A DNA stretch of 64,000 nucleotides, taken from Sclerotiophoma versabilis. Taxonomy: Eukaryota; Ascomycota; Dothideomycetes; Pleosporales; Didymellaceae. Under the pieces are notes generated by a model. The model made no database searches. It was not told the origin of the DNA and saw only the letters and a list, made by a program, of their open reading frames with translations. Of this stretch, positions 1 to 11,903 are shown piece by piece. The stretch lies in the NCBI GenBank assembly GCA_012274445.1, contig JAAROD010000015.1, positions 930,001-994,000 of the forward strand. The letters run 5' to 3'. The translations under genes and the position numbers were made by a program. Position 1 is the first letter of the stretch. Each line of letters starts with the position of its first letter.

Positions 1-626
1 GATAGTTGTGCGCCATGCTGTGTGGATAGCGGGTGAATTATGCGAATCGTGGATTGTAGGTTGTATATCGTATGTCGTCGTATATCGAAGGTTGTATGTT
101 GTATGTTGTAGGTTGTAGGTTGTAGGTTGTAGGTTGTAGGTTGTAAATCGAAAATTCTAAATTCTAAATACTAAATCCTATCTGCTGCTTTTATCATCGC
201 TCTCGGTGGCTAGCTGCCCGGGTTCTAGCTCTACGCCTCGTGTAGCTTGTAGGGCGTCTGCTTTTGCCTGATTGAGTGAGTGATGAAAGCAACTTGTCCG
301 CGTCCGATCTGGCGGCTATTGGTTTTTCTGGGGGTAATCGTTGTTATATTTTGGGGGTAATTGTTATTATATCCTAGCGTAATCGTTGACGTTGAGGTCA
401 GGGCGGACTTTGAATCTCCGGATTGGAGCGGGGCGAAGTGGGGGTGAGGCTGACGGGAAGGATACTACTTTTAGATTCCAAGGCGAGGGGTCTTTTAACG
501 TCACGCGGAGCACGAGTTGAGATTGTGGATGTGGAATGAAACGATGGCCTTGTTGCTTGCTGAGATTGTCACAGCATATTCATGTACTCGCGCTGAACAA
601 GTATAGAAGCATCACCGGAAAGCACC
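1..626. other. Intergenic DNA with short tandem repeats
   Basis: No gene is supported. The stretch holds an array of a seven-base unit at 91-146 and, at about 328-372, two adjacent imperfect copies of a roughly 23-base unit rich in GGGGTAAT. It lies downstream of the minus-strand cation channel gene, so its right edge probably contains that gene's 3' UTR. Confidence 0.6.
91..146. repeat. Heptamer tandem array (GTTGTAG-like, about 8 copies)
   Basis: Eight head-to-tail copies of GTTGTAG or one-base variants (GTTGTAT at the left, GTTGTAA at the right). The unit differs from the fungal telomere repeat TTAGGG, so this looks like a minisatellite rather than a telomere remnant. Confidence 0.85.
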
Positions 627-3067
627 CTATAAACCCGGTCCTGGCCATGCACTGCTCAGTCTCCTTCGCCTCGTCAGAACACTGCCTGGGCTGATGCTTC
701 TGCGATCTGCACCCGCAGCGCCAGCGAAACTGTTCTCGAGAATTGCGTCTTCCAGGTCATCTTCCTCCTCGATTCTTTCAATAATCTCTCTTGGCGCTTC
801 CTCTTCAAATACCGCTTGCAGATCAGCATGCGGGCTCATCTTGCTCCAGCTCCAGAAGCCACCGTCGAACAGCCACTTGGAGCGCTTGGTGGGTCCTGGA
901 CCACTCATGCTGCGTCTGCGCGTTGACTTCCACAGCGTTCGACGTTCATGCCATGCAATTGCCAGCAGGAACGGCGCATTGAGGACACGAATTGCTGTGA
1001 TATTGATCTTATGAAACCAGCGCGGCGTCAAAATGAACTTAAGCGGTAGGAGAATGATAAAAGCCAGCAGGTTGAAAGGCGGCCGATAGGCGAACAGTGT
1101 GTCTGACTTGACGCCTTCGAAGGTCATGACTGCACGGCGAAATTGAATTTCGGCAGTAGCATCGGCGGCGATCTTTGAGAACGTGTTGGAGAGGATGGAC
1201 ACCAAGACTGTCAAGAAGAGCGTGTTGCCGATGAACGCGTAGATGACCATCAGAACCGGACCGAGAATTTCATGAAATGCGGGTGCTTCGTCAATACCAG
1301 TGCCGTCGAGCCCGAACCAGATCCATAGCATCCATTTGGAGATAGTGATCACGTTGGGTGCGTCTACGTCCGTAGCTGGGTTGGACATGCTGAGCCACTT
1401 GAGCGCTAGCAAGAAACCACCGAAGCACCAAACAGCAATGAGACTGAGCGCTGTGAACTCCTTCACCATTGCTCGCAACGAAATAAAGAGCATGTTCTCC
1501 GGCATTAGGTTGAAGGCAATCCGTGGGAAGAGTATTGGCGACGCTATCGCCAGCAGATCAAGTGCCTGTCTGCCTGTTTCATCATTCCCGAGGACCCAAC
1601 CATGCACGCGCATCCAGAAGTAGACTATGAAGATAGCCGCAAATGTGACGTCAAGGAAGGCCCAGAGCTCTTGAGTGTGAACCTCCCATCCATGTTCTAA
1701 GCATGAGACTAACTCATCCAGCACCCAACCACCTCCATATAGCAGGAAGACTACCTCAGCTGTCGTCAATGTGTGGTCTACTCGTTCGTGCATCGTCCAG
1801 CAATAGCATGCAAGAAGAACCACAAACTGAACAACTTCGATGATATTCCGCGTACGGGGTACCATAAGGCGGTATTGGTTGAGCAGTGGAGCTTTGCGGG
1901 GATCGTATAACGATATCGGCTTGTGCTTGTAGTGATCTGGAATGATGTCGATGAAGGTTGTCGGCGTATACACAATACGCCCTCGGTACACAGCATCGAT
2001 GACCTTTTGGCTAGCCGAGCTGCTCAAAAGAACTTTGCTTTCGGAGACGATGGCAACTTCCAGGGCGGTCAGCTTCCCCTCATAGTCGCCTTGCCCTTGG
2101 TACTCTGAGATATGACGTGGCGGTGTTACGTCTTCTGGAGCGCCTTGGAATGGCCAGAATGGCGCTACAAGAACTTGTGCCAGCAACAAGAGTCCGGGCT
2201 TTCCAGTACTCTCTTCATCGTGTCGACGCAAAACCTTCATCGCAACCAGTTCGCACAAATTCGCCCTGGTGAGGTCTACGGTCTGATGATGTTGCTGGAA
2301 TTGCTGCTCTCGCAAGAATTGCATACGATTAACGAGCAAACAGTACACTGCTATCTGTCAGCACCGGACTCAGCCACAGTTGTTGAACGCGTACCGATAG
2401 AGATATCGGTTTCATCGTAAAGTCGGTCAACCAAAGGTTTGACAATCAGAACGTTCATACGAGGTTCTCTCAACTGTTCTATCGAATATGGATCCTCTAT
2501 CACAGCCAATATGAGCCTTCGTATACTACTAAGTGTTAGCCTCTGTCGAGATCTTTTAGTGTTTTCTGTGGTGACTGTGTAACTTGGAGAATTCTTCGAG
2601 GTTGCAGCGGCTTGGTTCGAGGCAACGTACCGATGAATGTTATAGTATACCTTCAAATTTGAATGCGGATAGGGCGCGAACACATCTCTTGGTCCTAGAG
2701 GTTCACCAGTTCCGTTGAAGCAGCCATCCGAGCCCGCATGATCCTCATCAGGAAGTAAAGTTTCCTGCTCCTCCCTGCTCTTGGCTGCACGTAAAGCATC
2801 GCTCAAGGTCCTTTGCGTATCTGTAAGATGGGGACGCCTAAGGTGGTTCCGGAATTCTATGTGTCGTGAAGATTTGCGTTGTACTGGTGAAGGCCTGCGT
2901 TTGGGAGAAACATCGCCGCCATTGCTGTGTACAGCAGTGCTGTCGACACTATCGCGACTGCTGTAGTTAGAGCTCAGTCTTGGCCGAGGAAAAGTACCGT
3001 AGGCAGGACTACCGCTGTTAGTGTTCCAGTCTGGGTTCGATGTTGGACCAGACATGTGAGGCCTCAA
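627..3067 (-). CDS. YVC1: Vacuolar TRP-type non-selective cation channel, Yvc1-like
   Basis: Two exons, 3067..2395 and 2347..627, joined across a 47-bp intron (2348-2394). The join restores the conserved run DISIVYCLLVNR and gives 797 aa. The fungal Yvc1 family forms calcium-permeable channels of the vacuole membrane that release stored calcium. The first 180 or so residues are hydrophilic and Ser/Arg rich. A conserved cytosolic block begins at VIEDPYSIEQLREPRMNVL. Several hydrophobic helices follow between residues about 390 and 620, including a pore-like stretch WIWFGLDGTG and a last helix FIGNTLFLTVLVSIL followed by the charged IQFRRAVMTFEGVKSD. The C terminus is acidic then Arg rich. A second Met at 3055 could be the true start. 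Family assignment is strong. Confidence 0.9.
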
Positions 3068-3536
3068 GAATTATTGAGGTAGAAAATGGATTGGATACAG
3101 CGATGGATAGTAAAATCTGGGTCGAGTGCTATTCTCCGATAAGGCCCGACGTTCTAAGAATGGAAAGCGCTGAAGAAGATCGGTCCATTCGCTGGCTGCC
3201 GTGGGGGAGTGTGTAAGCTGTCGCCTTCTCTTCTTTTCTCGCGGAATACTCAATGTTTATTGTAATAGACGCCGGGATGTTGCAGACTATGATCAGGTGG
3301 ATAACAGCTTTCGTGTGGGGGGAATGGAGGCAAAAGATCGTCATGCACCACACGAATTGCAGATTGACGATCGTTTCGAATCTGCGCTAGAGCGAAAGTG
3401 GAAAGGTCGCCCGCGTTCTCAATGCAGCCCACACGTCACCGCCCGTCACGATGCATGGGCGTTGTTAACACCAAAACTTATCGCGCTCATTGACAGTCAA
3501 AGATCGATTGGGTATCTATACCTCTATTCAGACCGC

Positions 3537-5986
3537 TCATTCTAGCGCGAAACATCTTTCAGCGCTGTCCGCATTGTTGCCCCACCAAGCAGGCATTCCG
3601 ATCTGCTTTCCACTTCCAAAAAACAAGAAGATTAGCAGCACATTGAAGTTGAAAGCTGCATCGAAAGCTGCTGCGACTATGTAGTTGTAGCGCTTCCAGA
3701 TCTTGAAGCGGTAGCGGAAGAACCAGTACATGGCGATAAAGCCACCAATCCAAGCACTAAAGTACCCTGTTGACAAGTTGCCGTAGAACACAGTCAGACC
3801 AGAGAAGAAGATTGTTGTATTCCAAAGGCGAAACTTGAGCTTCGACTTCGGGAATGCGCGGTGCAGTGCGTATATGACAAGTGGTGCTCCAGCGCCGACA
3901 AGGAAGCCATAGGGCAGAATCCGCAACTCGCTGGCGCCAAACATCCTCTTTGGACCGATGACACCGTACTGAACACCGATTGTGTTAGAACTTACAAGAC
4001 TCTGTCCTGTCCACTGGTGTAGGGGGTCTTTCTTCGCGCCGGAGAGAATATCGAACTTCGTATTAAGGACCCAGCGGATCACACCGTAATTGATGGGTAT
4101 GCCTAGAATGCTTCCAAAGACCTGGCTGAAGAAGACAGTGCGGGGTGGGATATGCATATAGTGCCCGATGCGCTGGTCCTGGAGCATGTATTGGGCACGG
4201 TACCAGGCGTCGCCTGCTATAGAACCATAGACGGAAGGCCCGCAAGGATGATGGTGGCCTGCTCCGGCAGCGGTGTGGACCATGTACCCGTAAATAAGCT
4301 CGTTGAAGTCGCCAATCGCTACTTGGTAATTCGAGATAGCATATAAGTAACCAAGAGGGACGACAACAACGAAGCCAGTCGCAACGCCAACGAGTACGGT
4401 CCACCAAGGGACAAACAGCTGACCGGACCCTATAATTGCAAGCAAGATGACGAAGCCAACGAGGAACAAAGATACGAACCACCATCCGGGAACCTCTTTG
4501 TACGAGCGCTGGAGGACGTTCAGGCGGTCAGTGTACTGGTGATGGATGTTGGGTTCCGCAGCGCCGGTAGGAGTTTGCTGCTTCCTCGCTTCGCTTCGAG
4601 CTTTCCGTGCAGCCATGTTCTTTCCGAGCGTTGCTAGAATGGCAGGGCCTCCGAAAGTAGCCATCCAGACAAAGGCCGAGGGTAGCTTGGCGTAGTTGAA
4701 AAACGTAGTCCATGCGAACTGCAGACCCATGTAGGCTGGACCGTATTCTTCCCAAGCGGTCTCGTTAAGACTGAAGTCGCTGTTGACGATCTTGGTTGTT
4801 GGGTACTTCGTTCCGTTGGCTAAGAGCAGGGAGTTGGACATCAGGTCGTGTTTATAGGAACCTAAGTTGCCCCACTTGGCCGCTGGAATCAGAATCCAGC
4901 AGTTAAGCACAAAGGCAAGGAATAGCACGGTCTGTGTCCAAAATGGTGTAATCAGGATCGACGTGCCATTCCAGTTGATGTTGGACCAATCGAGACTGAG
5001 ATTCATGAAGCCCATGCCTCCAAGGCCAGATCCAATGAAGTTCGCAACCGGGTTCTTTGGTGCTACCCAACACAGGAAGGCAAGCGAAGAAGTCATAGGA
5101 AAGACGTATTCGGGCAGAAATTGCCAAAGCGTCATACCAATGAGGCAGAGGAAGAACACATGCATTTGTCGTTGAGCAAGTGGGCTCTTGCGGTCCTGTT
5201 TGCGGAAAGTCTCGAACAGAGTCGTTTGCATGAGCGCCTGAGGCCATACATACTCAGGTTCCCACAACAACAGAGAACGAGCAATCGCGGCGATGGCATA
5301 GCCGACCCATACGATAGCCAACATGAAGAATATAGCCACGGCAGGGTTGATCTTCGTGTCGTACCACAACTCTGCCATAGAGATCGGGGCTTGATAGTGG
5401 ATTAACATAGGATATATGACCATGTACCTGGGAAGTACTTACTGTATGCCAGATTGTATGTCGCACCGGACGCTGCAGTCAGTGTGACCAAAACATGCTC
5501 TTTGATGCTCCATGGCGCAGGATTCAGATTGAAACCATAGCCAAAGGGCAATTTGATCTGCCAGGCTGGAAGAACCCTTGCCAGTCCATGTCCGACGTAG
5601 TGGCAGGCGATCTGCACGAAGAAAACGGAGTACGGGGCTTGGGTGGTACGGAAATGGCTCATCTGCGATAAGAAGGCACCAGGAACGATGAACAAGATGC
5701 AAAGAACGAAGTAGCGGAAGGTGATGGTCGGGAGAGTGGGGTCATCTTCGAGAGAGACGGTCTGGCGCACAATGAGTGGGAGCTGGGCGATCTCGGGGTC
5801 ATCGTGTGCTTCTTCTTCGACAATCGCAGTATCGTCCACTGCATCGAGTCCCGATGGTGCTTGAGCCTCGGTGGTGTTGAGATTGACACCCTTGTCGTCG
5901 GTTGCTGACCCGAGGTGGCTTGAGGCTGGGCTAAGCTCAGCACTTGTGGTCTTGGCGGCCGCCTTGTCAGCTTTAAAGTTGGCCAT
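3537..5986 (-). CDS. OPT-family small oligopeptide transporter
   Basis: Two exons, 5986..5443 and 3537..5389 (minus strand), separated by a 53-bp intron (5390-5442). The join reads LAYTPISMAELWYDTKINPA and gives 798 aa. OPT proteins are proton-coupled importers of tetra- and pentapeptides, glutathione or metal chelates at the plasma membrane. The N-terminal 85 residues are soluble and acidic. About 12-14 hydrophobic helices follow, beginning ITFRYFVLCILFIVPGAFLS. Family-typical features are the early AWQIKLPFGYGFNLNPAPW-like loop, IGSGLGGMGFMNLSLDWSNI in the middle and IPINYGVIRWVLNTKFDIL near the end. Substrate cannot be told from sequence. Confidence 0.92.
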
Positions 5987-6900
5987 CTTGGCTGGCTTGT
6001 CGTCTCGACATCTTTCCAGTTTTACACTTCTTAAGCACTATGACTTTCCAACAGTCGATCAATTGCGCCATTCGAAGTTTGCATGGTGTTATCTTGATAG
6101 CTCGCCTGCACGGGCAGCTGTTACGTCCTCGCTTGCTCGGTCACCCAACGACAACGCCGATTATCTGCCGGGACCTCGCTCTTTCTCCACCAAATGCCGC
6201 TAGCTCAGTGCCTAGTTAAAACCATGCCATCCTCTGCAACTCAATGTTGCACTCCGAGAATTTTGCGATGCGGCACTCGTGTTGAAGGCGAAACACTTGG
6301 ATAACCAGCTCTGTTTCTCAGGTGGTAACCAAACTCGATTGGGCGAAATTAGCCATGAGACAATAAAAACAGAAAGCCCACTCGTTCGCTGCCAGCGTGT
6401 CCTCTCGTCTGGATGAAGGTTTGAATCTTTGCAACCGGCACGACTCGGTCCGGTCAGTGCACAGGATGTTTTTCATGAATCGAGCCGGAGTTGCGCGTTC
6501 ATTCGTCCGTTCGAGTTAGCCTGGAATCCACTGGTAGAGACAACATCCTGGGAGGAACATTGCAGGAAGGGTTGAGGCAAAATGGAGCGTCTGCGTAAAG
6601 CGGAACCCCTCCACGCCTGTCAGCTCTGTCATGCGCATGTACACAATCCATGGCAGCTCAGGCAAACGCTCACACCCTTCCCCAATTCCTCGATCTTCGA
6701 GCCATGTCCACACTTTCCCCTTTGTGTTAGTTCGACCTCGCTTTCGAGAGTTTGGCCGACTCGGCCTCTCGACAACGGTAGCATGTCCAATAGCCATCAC
6801 AAATCCCACCCTTTGGCCGACGCCGAAGGTCCATACTGCCTAAGAAGCGCAAACGGAGCAGACGGGCACCCACGCATCTCTTGCCGCAACGGCCCGGCGG
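5987..6900. other. Intergenic region upstream of the OPT gene
   Basis: No convincing gene. Short overlapping reading frames occur on both strands (the longest near 6516-6908), but they show no family resemblance, no splice logic and no start preference. The left part is presumably the promoter of the oligopeptide transporter. Confidence 0.5.
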
Positions 6901-7390
6901 TCAAATAAAGCACCGCGCTGCATTTGAGGATCGACACAACAGTCTTCGCATATTCTGAACGGTGCTTGCTCGGAAGAGTGTGTTGCGCAGGTCTTGGGCT
7001 TGCCTAATCTCTGCTCGCCTCAGGTAAGAGATGTTGGCACAAGCAACACCTAGGTCAGGTGGATTTGTCGTGGACAGAGCCAAAGTATTGTCGTAAAACC
7101 GACGCATAAAGCTAATGAATTCCTGCTCGATGTGTCGCGCTTCGATCTTCAGCTTCTCCTGTTGCGCCTCCTATATTTGTACGAGATGACAACGGGATCG
7201 TAGGACAATGATGTTGTTGATTAGTTGCAGTTCATCTGATGATACTGGCGATTTCTTGCTTCAAACACATGCGCCAGTGGTCGTCACAATCCTCGATGAT
7301 GACATATGGGATAGAGGTATGAGTTGATGATGTACGAAAAAACCCAGGTTTTTATAATCATATCATTTCTGCACGGGTAGCGCATAGCTA
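6901..7390 (-). pseudogene. Relic of an unidentified protein gene with a nonsense codon and a frameshift
   Basis: On the minus strand a protein-like reading runs from about 7390 (containing SIPYVIIEDCDDHWRMC), changes frame near 7236, then continues through DELQLINNIIVLRSRC and QEKLKIEARHIEQEF to FYDNTLALSTTNPPDLGVAC and a stop at 6901. One in-frame TAG (7171-7173) interrupts it before EAQQEKLK; CAG would fit there. No intron with GT/AG sites spans the breaks. I do not recognise the family. The segment lies just downstream of the caspase-like gene but in a different frame, so it is not that gene's continuation. Boundaries are uncertain, and an unseen intron could explain the frame change but not the TAG. 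Confidence 0.5.
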
Positions 7391-7479
7391 CGGGTATCCT
7401 AGAAATTCAAGCAAACGCGACGCGGAACAAAAAGAATCAAGACAACTTTCGAGAGCCTTGCACAATACGGTGGGATGTT

Positions 7480-8959
7480 TTATACCTCTTCGTGGTTGCG
7501 CGACGAATTCGGTACTGGCGACAACGGTGGCTGCGAAGTTTCAGTAGTCCTCCGCTTGGTGACTGGCGGGTCGTCAAGCACATCACCTGAACGCTTGCGG
7601 GCTGGTAAAGGCAACGGAGAGCGATGGTCGATGTCCATATCCATGCCATCGGTTGTTTCTCTCTCTTCCCGCTTCTGAGCTACAACTCTTCTCCACTGTT
7701 TAACGGCGGAAACGGCAAGCGTAGCACGCTCGAAGTACGAGATTGGTGCAGGCTCGACACCCAGCCAATCTACTCTTTTTAAGCCGATCATTCTCTTGTT
7801 CTCAAAAGCTCTCGACAAATTTCTGGTCAGAACTTCAATTTGTTCCTTGTTCAGTTCTTCATCTCTGAGAGCGAACCGCAGTGTAAGATAACCTCTTGGT
7901 GCGCGCACGATGTTGGTTTTCGGCTTGCCAGATCCTGTTCCGGCCTTCAATGGTGCCAGAAGGATATGCTGATCATTAGGAAGTCGGTACCATAACAGTG
8001 ATGGTGTGTCAAGACGCTTTTTCTCCATACAAATGCGTTGATTGAGGTGGAAAGTGGAGAATGGTCGTTCGCCATACTCTCTTGCAAGATCTTTCAGGTT
8101 GTCAATCAAGGCTCTGGTGAACGACTCTGGGCCAGGTGCTGCTGTCGTCTGGTCGAACGGACAAGCACTGAGTAGCTCGAACTTTCGTGTCGATTGCTTC
8201 GCTGACTTTGCAATGTTGCTAGCGTAGCATGTGTCCAATATAGTCAGGATATCCGCGTCAATATCGTCGGCCTTCAAGATTTCCTCTGCTTTGTTCCAGT
8301 TCGCATGCGCCTCTGTGTAGAGCCCCTTTCCCCTGCCCGGATTGATACACGCAGTCAACTGCAGATATTTGTGATCTTCTCGATATACCCCATGCCCAGT
8401 GTAGTATATAATAAGAAGGTTGTTGGACCCGTTGTGCTCTTCTGCGAAGGTACTGACATACCTGTTGAGCTGCAATTGCGGTTTGGTCTTCATATTTAAC
8501 TCGACGGTTTCAGTATGGTAATTGAAGCGGTGGCGAAAGACTTGTTCTAGCTCTTGCGCCTAGTCGACAATCAGCATTAGCTTGCTTCATTTGATAACCT
8601 AGGCTTACCTCTTCCTTGGTCTTGAGTTCATCGAGCTCATCAGCCCATTTGATGATCAAAACAGATACATTGTCGTATCCTTCTGGGAGATTCAAGTTTT
8701 TGGCGATAGCCTCGTCCCACCACATCTGCATATTAGCGGCACGCTGTTTGTCGGTGTCATTCTTGGATCCTACCCTGCCGGACTGCGAAAGGGCGCCTGT
8801 AGTTATTGACTGTTCAACCGCCTGCGGAATTTTTCCTATCGACCTTACTTGGATGTCGGCGTTGATGACGTGATCGCCGAGAGGATTGATTTGTTGTATG
8901 GATGTGTTGGCCTCTGTTTCTTTCACAATGCGTGCTGAAGAGCCCTCGTATTGAGACAT
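7480..8959 (-). CDS. Caspase-fold (peptidase C14 / metacaspase-like) protein
   Basis: Two exons, 8959..8609 and 8559..7480, with a 49-bp intron (8560-8608). The join reads ELKTKEEAQELEQVFRHRF and gives 476 aa. The catalytic dyad is visible: His about 173 in YYTGHG and Cys about 228 in ILDTCYAS. This matches a family of fungal caspase-domain proteins that differ from type I metacaspases by lacking the N-terminal Pro/Gln-rich region. The body also holds the typical FELLSACPFDQTTAAPG and RLPNDQHILLAPLK blocks. The C-terminal 80 residues are basic and low complexity, with KRRTTE suggesting a nuclear signal. Metacaspases cleave after Arg/Lys and act in stress and cell death; this subfamily's substrates are unknown to me. 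Confidence 0.85.
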
Positions 8960-9556
8960 TGTACCGTTCCCCTTTTACAGAGCAGCGTACAGCTTCAGAG
9001 CTGAGAAGTTGCAGCTGTCAGCCATATACACCGGCCAGGTTTGCAGGGGCTTTCAGCCCCAATATAGAGGGGATCGTTCGCACGGCAGAGATGTTCGCAT
9101 TTAGCAGCGGCTCACCCCGCCCGCTCGAGCTAAAGCCTAGCGCGCTTAGTGTCCCCCGTCCGCTTAGGCGGTTGGGGCCAAAAGTATGCCTCGCCCACAT
9201 CTATTCATCTCGATCTCTTGCTGAATATGGTTGAGTGTCAGCATTGATAGGCTTTTATGTATTATGCTCGGAGAGTCCCATGCTGACAGCGGCAGCTCTG
9301 GCGCTTTTCTTCAATGAGTGTGGCGGCTTACACCGGTGGGCACCATGCAAATCTTGAGACGGCTGTGCAGAGGTCACCAATCTCGATTGGGGGCCAAATC
9401 TCTTTTGCAGCCCTAGACAATCAGTCACCTGGGAGGCCTGCAGCAACTGAGGTTGTATATTATCACACATCGTCCTTCTGTTAAAGAGTAAGTCTTACAG
9501 GGCTTTGGATTGAGCACAGCGATATTCCTCACGATCACCTTGCTACCCTCCGCGCA
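8960..9556. other. Divergent intergenic region
   Basis: Separates the minus-strand caspase-like gene from the plus-strand small gene, so it should carry both promoters. GC-rich short inverted repeats occur (for example around 9040-9060 and 9150-9175). No gene is supported. Confidence 0.5.
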
Positions 9557-9986
9557 ATGTCTACAAACGAACTCGAGATTCAGCCCGCTCAGATCGAGGT
9601 CGGTCGCGCCGTAGTAAGGACTTTGCCACTCATAGCTGATCCTACGCAGGAGGAGCACACACATGACCCGCTACATGACGAGCCGCCGAAGACTAAATCA
9701 GGCGTTCGCATAAAAGAAACACAAGCCTTAGTGAGTGATCGAGCGCAATATAAGTTATCAGCCATTAACTTGCGATCAGCAAAATGCGAGGTTCAGGAAG
9801 GGTGACTGGGTACACATGTCCTTGATCGAGAACGGAGCTCGTATCAAGGGGGTGTACACAGTCCACGCCACAAAGTACAACAGCAGTGGACAACATGTTG
9901 ATTACCAGCTGGTTGATAGCTTGACCGGTCAGCTCTACAGGCATGGTGCTTGGACCCGTGAGAGCCTCCTGAAGGCAGGGAAGTGA
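9557..9986 (+). CDS. Small conserved-looking protein of unknown function
   Basis: Two exons, 9557..9730 and 9780..9986, with a 49-bp phase-0 intron starting GTGAGT and ending GATCAG. The product is 126 aa. The first half is polar and acidic. The second half, QNARFRKGDWVHMSL to YQLVDSLTGQLYRHG, looks like a small beta barrel in which a ligand or partner-binding domain starts with a KGDWV strand; this is inference from pattern only. The start ATG sits in a good context after CGCA. I do not recognise the family and give no function. Confidence 0.6.
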
Positions 9987-10320
9987 GGGGCGCAGCTTGA
10001 GTTTTATTGTTCGTGGCGGTGCTCGCCTTCGTTACCTTGTAGCCAATAGATTATGATGTTTAGGGTTGCTGGTGGCTGAGATGCATGAAGGGACGGGCGC
10101 ACCTTGTGCCATGAACTCCTCTAAAGCTCAAACTCCATGGCCTGAGCCTGTACAAGATGCTTCATCCGCCACAACCATGATGAACAACCAGCCACATCTG
10201 GTTCTTTTGTTGTAGAGCAGTCTCCTTATTTGATTCTCGCGCAGTCTTCTGATCCTCTGATTCGCTCACTGCTACTGCTTGGTTGTTCGCGCTTCCCATC
10301 CAGCCTCGCACCCCGCCAAA
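9987..10320. other. Intergenic region
   Basis: Between two plus-strand genes. No gene, RNA or repeat is seen. It should hold the 3' UTR of the small gene and the promoter of the DUF6594 gene. Confidence 0.5.
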
Positions 10321-11903
10321 ATGGCCCCATTACGTACCATGACAGGAGACACCTTCATCAACGAGAAATCCCCACAAACGCCAGTATCACCGACCAATAC
10401 GGAAACAACCACATTACAAGGCGATGCTATTATCGAGATTGGAGAGGACCATGATTCGGTATCTCGTCCTTCTTCGAATGCTGACCCGTCAGCCGCTGAT
10501 GAAAGCGCACAGCCTGGTGAGTGTTCCAGCACTGGGTTTGGCCCCCGGACACTTTTATACCTTTATCATCATGGCAAACCCAGCGAACACTGTATTTGCT
10601 TATAGCATGTCGAGCAAATTGTGGCTCTACAGAACTTTTGAAACGATTTGAACTGGCTGCTTGTAGGTATAATGACTAACCAAGTAAAGACGAAAAGCCA
10701 CCTAACTTCTTGCGACGCGTTACCGGTTCTTTCAAATCCATACCCGACCCGTCACATGTTACCGAAACAAGGACACGAACATGTAAGCATGACGTGATAG
10801 CTACAGCAATGGTTGTACTAAAACTCTCGACAGTGGAAAACAACCCGAATGGATACCCCAGACTAGCTGCTTTCCAAACAAGCGACCCTAACTTTGGTCT
10901 TTACCGGTCATATAGCTACTTACACTCACGCATTCTGCTTGACTTGCAAGATGAGATAACTGGGCTCGAGAAAGAGCTCGACGACCTTGATTGGGACGAT
11001 TTCGATGAAGATCCAAACCGCCCAAAGTACAGGGAGGTACCTGAACACGCCGAAGAAAACGGGGGTCGGACTCGTAGGACAGTCCTTCGTGAGATTAAGG
11101 TCAAGCTGATGGAATATGGTAAGCTCTGTGCCAGCGTTGTGTGGTCTTGATTGGGACTAATGCCACATAAGATGAGGTACTCATCAAGGCACGTACACTT
11201 GAATCGTTCCAAAGACCTTCCGGGCGTGACTACCGCAGTGTTCGTCGTTATCACACAAACGAGAAGCCTCTGATGGACGGTGATATGGACTCCATCCGCA
11301 GTAAGGAAGATATTGTATCTATCAGTACTGGCCGCGAGAGAGCAGCATTTGATGGTGGTGTCGAGACGTTCATTGGTCAGGTTGATGATTTTCTGAAGAA
11401 TTTTTTTGGACTGAAGCAGCCACCACTGCTAGTATGTCCAGCTTCAATCCGAAGGGGTGGATCCCATCACTGACAATCCTACAGAGGTTCTTCCGTACGC
11501 CTGAGCTTCAGAAAAAGACTGTGAATACATCAATTTCCTTGTACAGCTCCACTCGCATAGACAAAATGGTCAATATCTTCATCACTTTTGTGATCTTCAT
11601 CCTACTAGTCATTCCAATTGGTAAGCTATGAGCCCCATCGTGCGTGGAAGTGCCAGGATGCTGATACAAACAGTCACCATGTATCACCTTACAAGTTCCA
11701 TCTCTCTGGACGCAAACACTCCAGCCACCACCGCTAAGAACACATTCAACGCTGTTGGAGTCCTGATCGTGTTTACACTGTTGTTCAGTGCTGCGATCAG
11801 TACGCTTACAAAAGCCGCAAGGCACGAAGCATTTGCTGCAAGCGCTGCCTATTGTGCTGTACTTGTAGTATTTATTGGCAACTTTACTGGGCCGAACAAT
11901 TAG
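10321..11903 (+). CDS. DUF6594-family integral membrane protein
   Basis: Modelled as six exons: 10321-10516, 10690-10782, 10834-11118, 11172-11431, 11485-11620, 11674-11903. All phases agree and the product is 399 aa. The family is common and expanded in filamentous fungi; its function is unknown. Seen: a hydrophilic N-terminus, the family core FGLYRSYSYLHSRILLDLQ with an acidic coiled stretch DEITGLEKELDDLDWDDF, and three C-terminal hydrophobic helices (FITFVIFILLVIPI, FNAVGVLIVFTLLFSA, AAYCAVLVVFIGNF). The first intron is 173 bp, unusually long here. It contains an open in-phase stretch (10606-10675) that could be read as extra sequence if the splice sites differ, so the N-terminal 65-95 residues are less certain than the rest. 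The 51-bp second intron has no stop and could be retained. Confidence 0.82.

Noticed and set aside
91..146. Heptamer array as a telomere remnant
   Set aside because: The unit GTTGTAG is not TTAGGG and the array is flanked by ordinary genes.
9130..9185. GC-rich inverted repeat as a transposon end
   Set aside because: Arms are short and imperfect, and no matching second end, target duplication or transposase was found.
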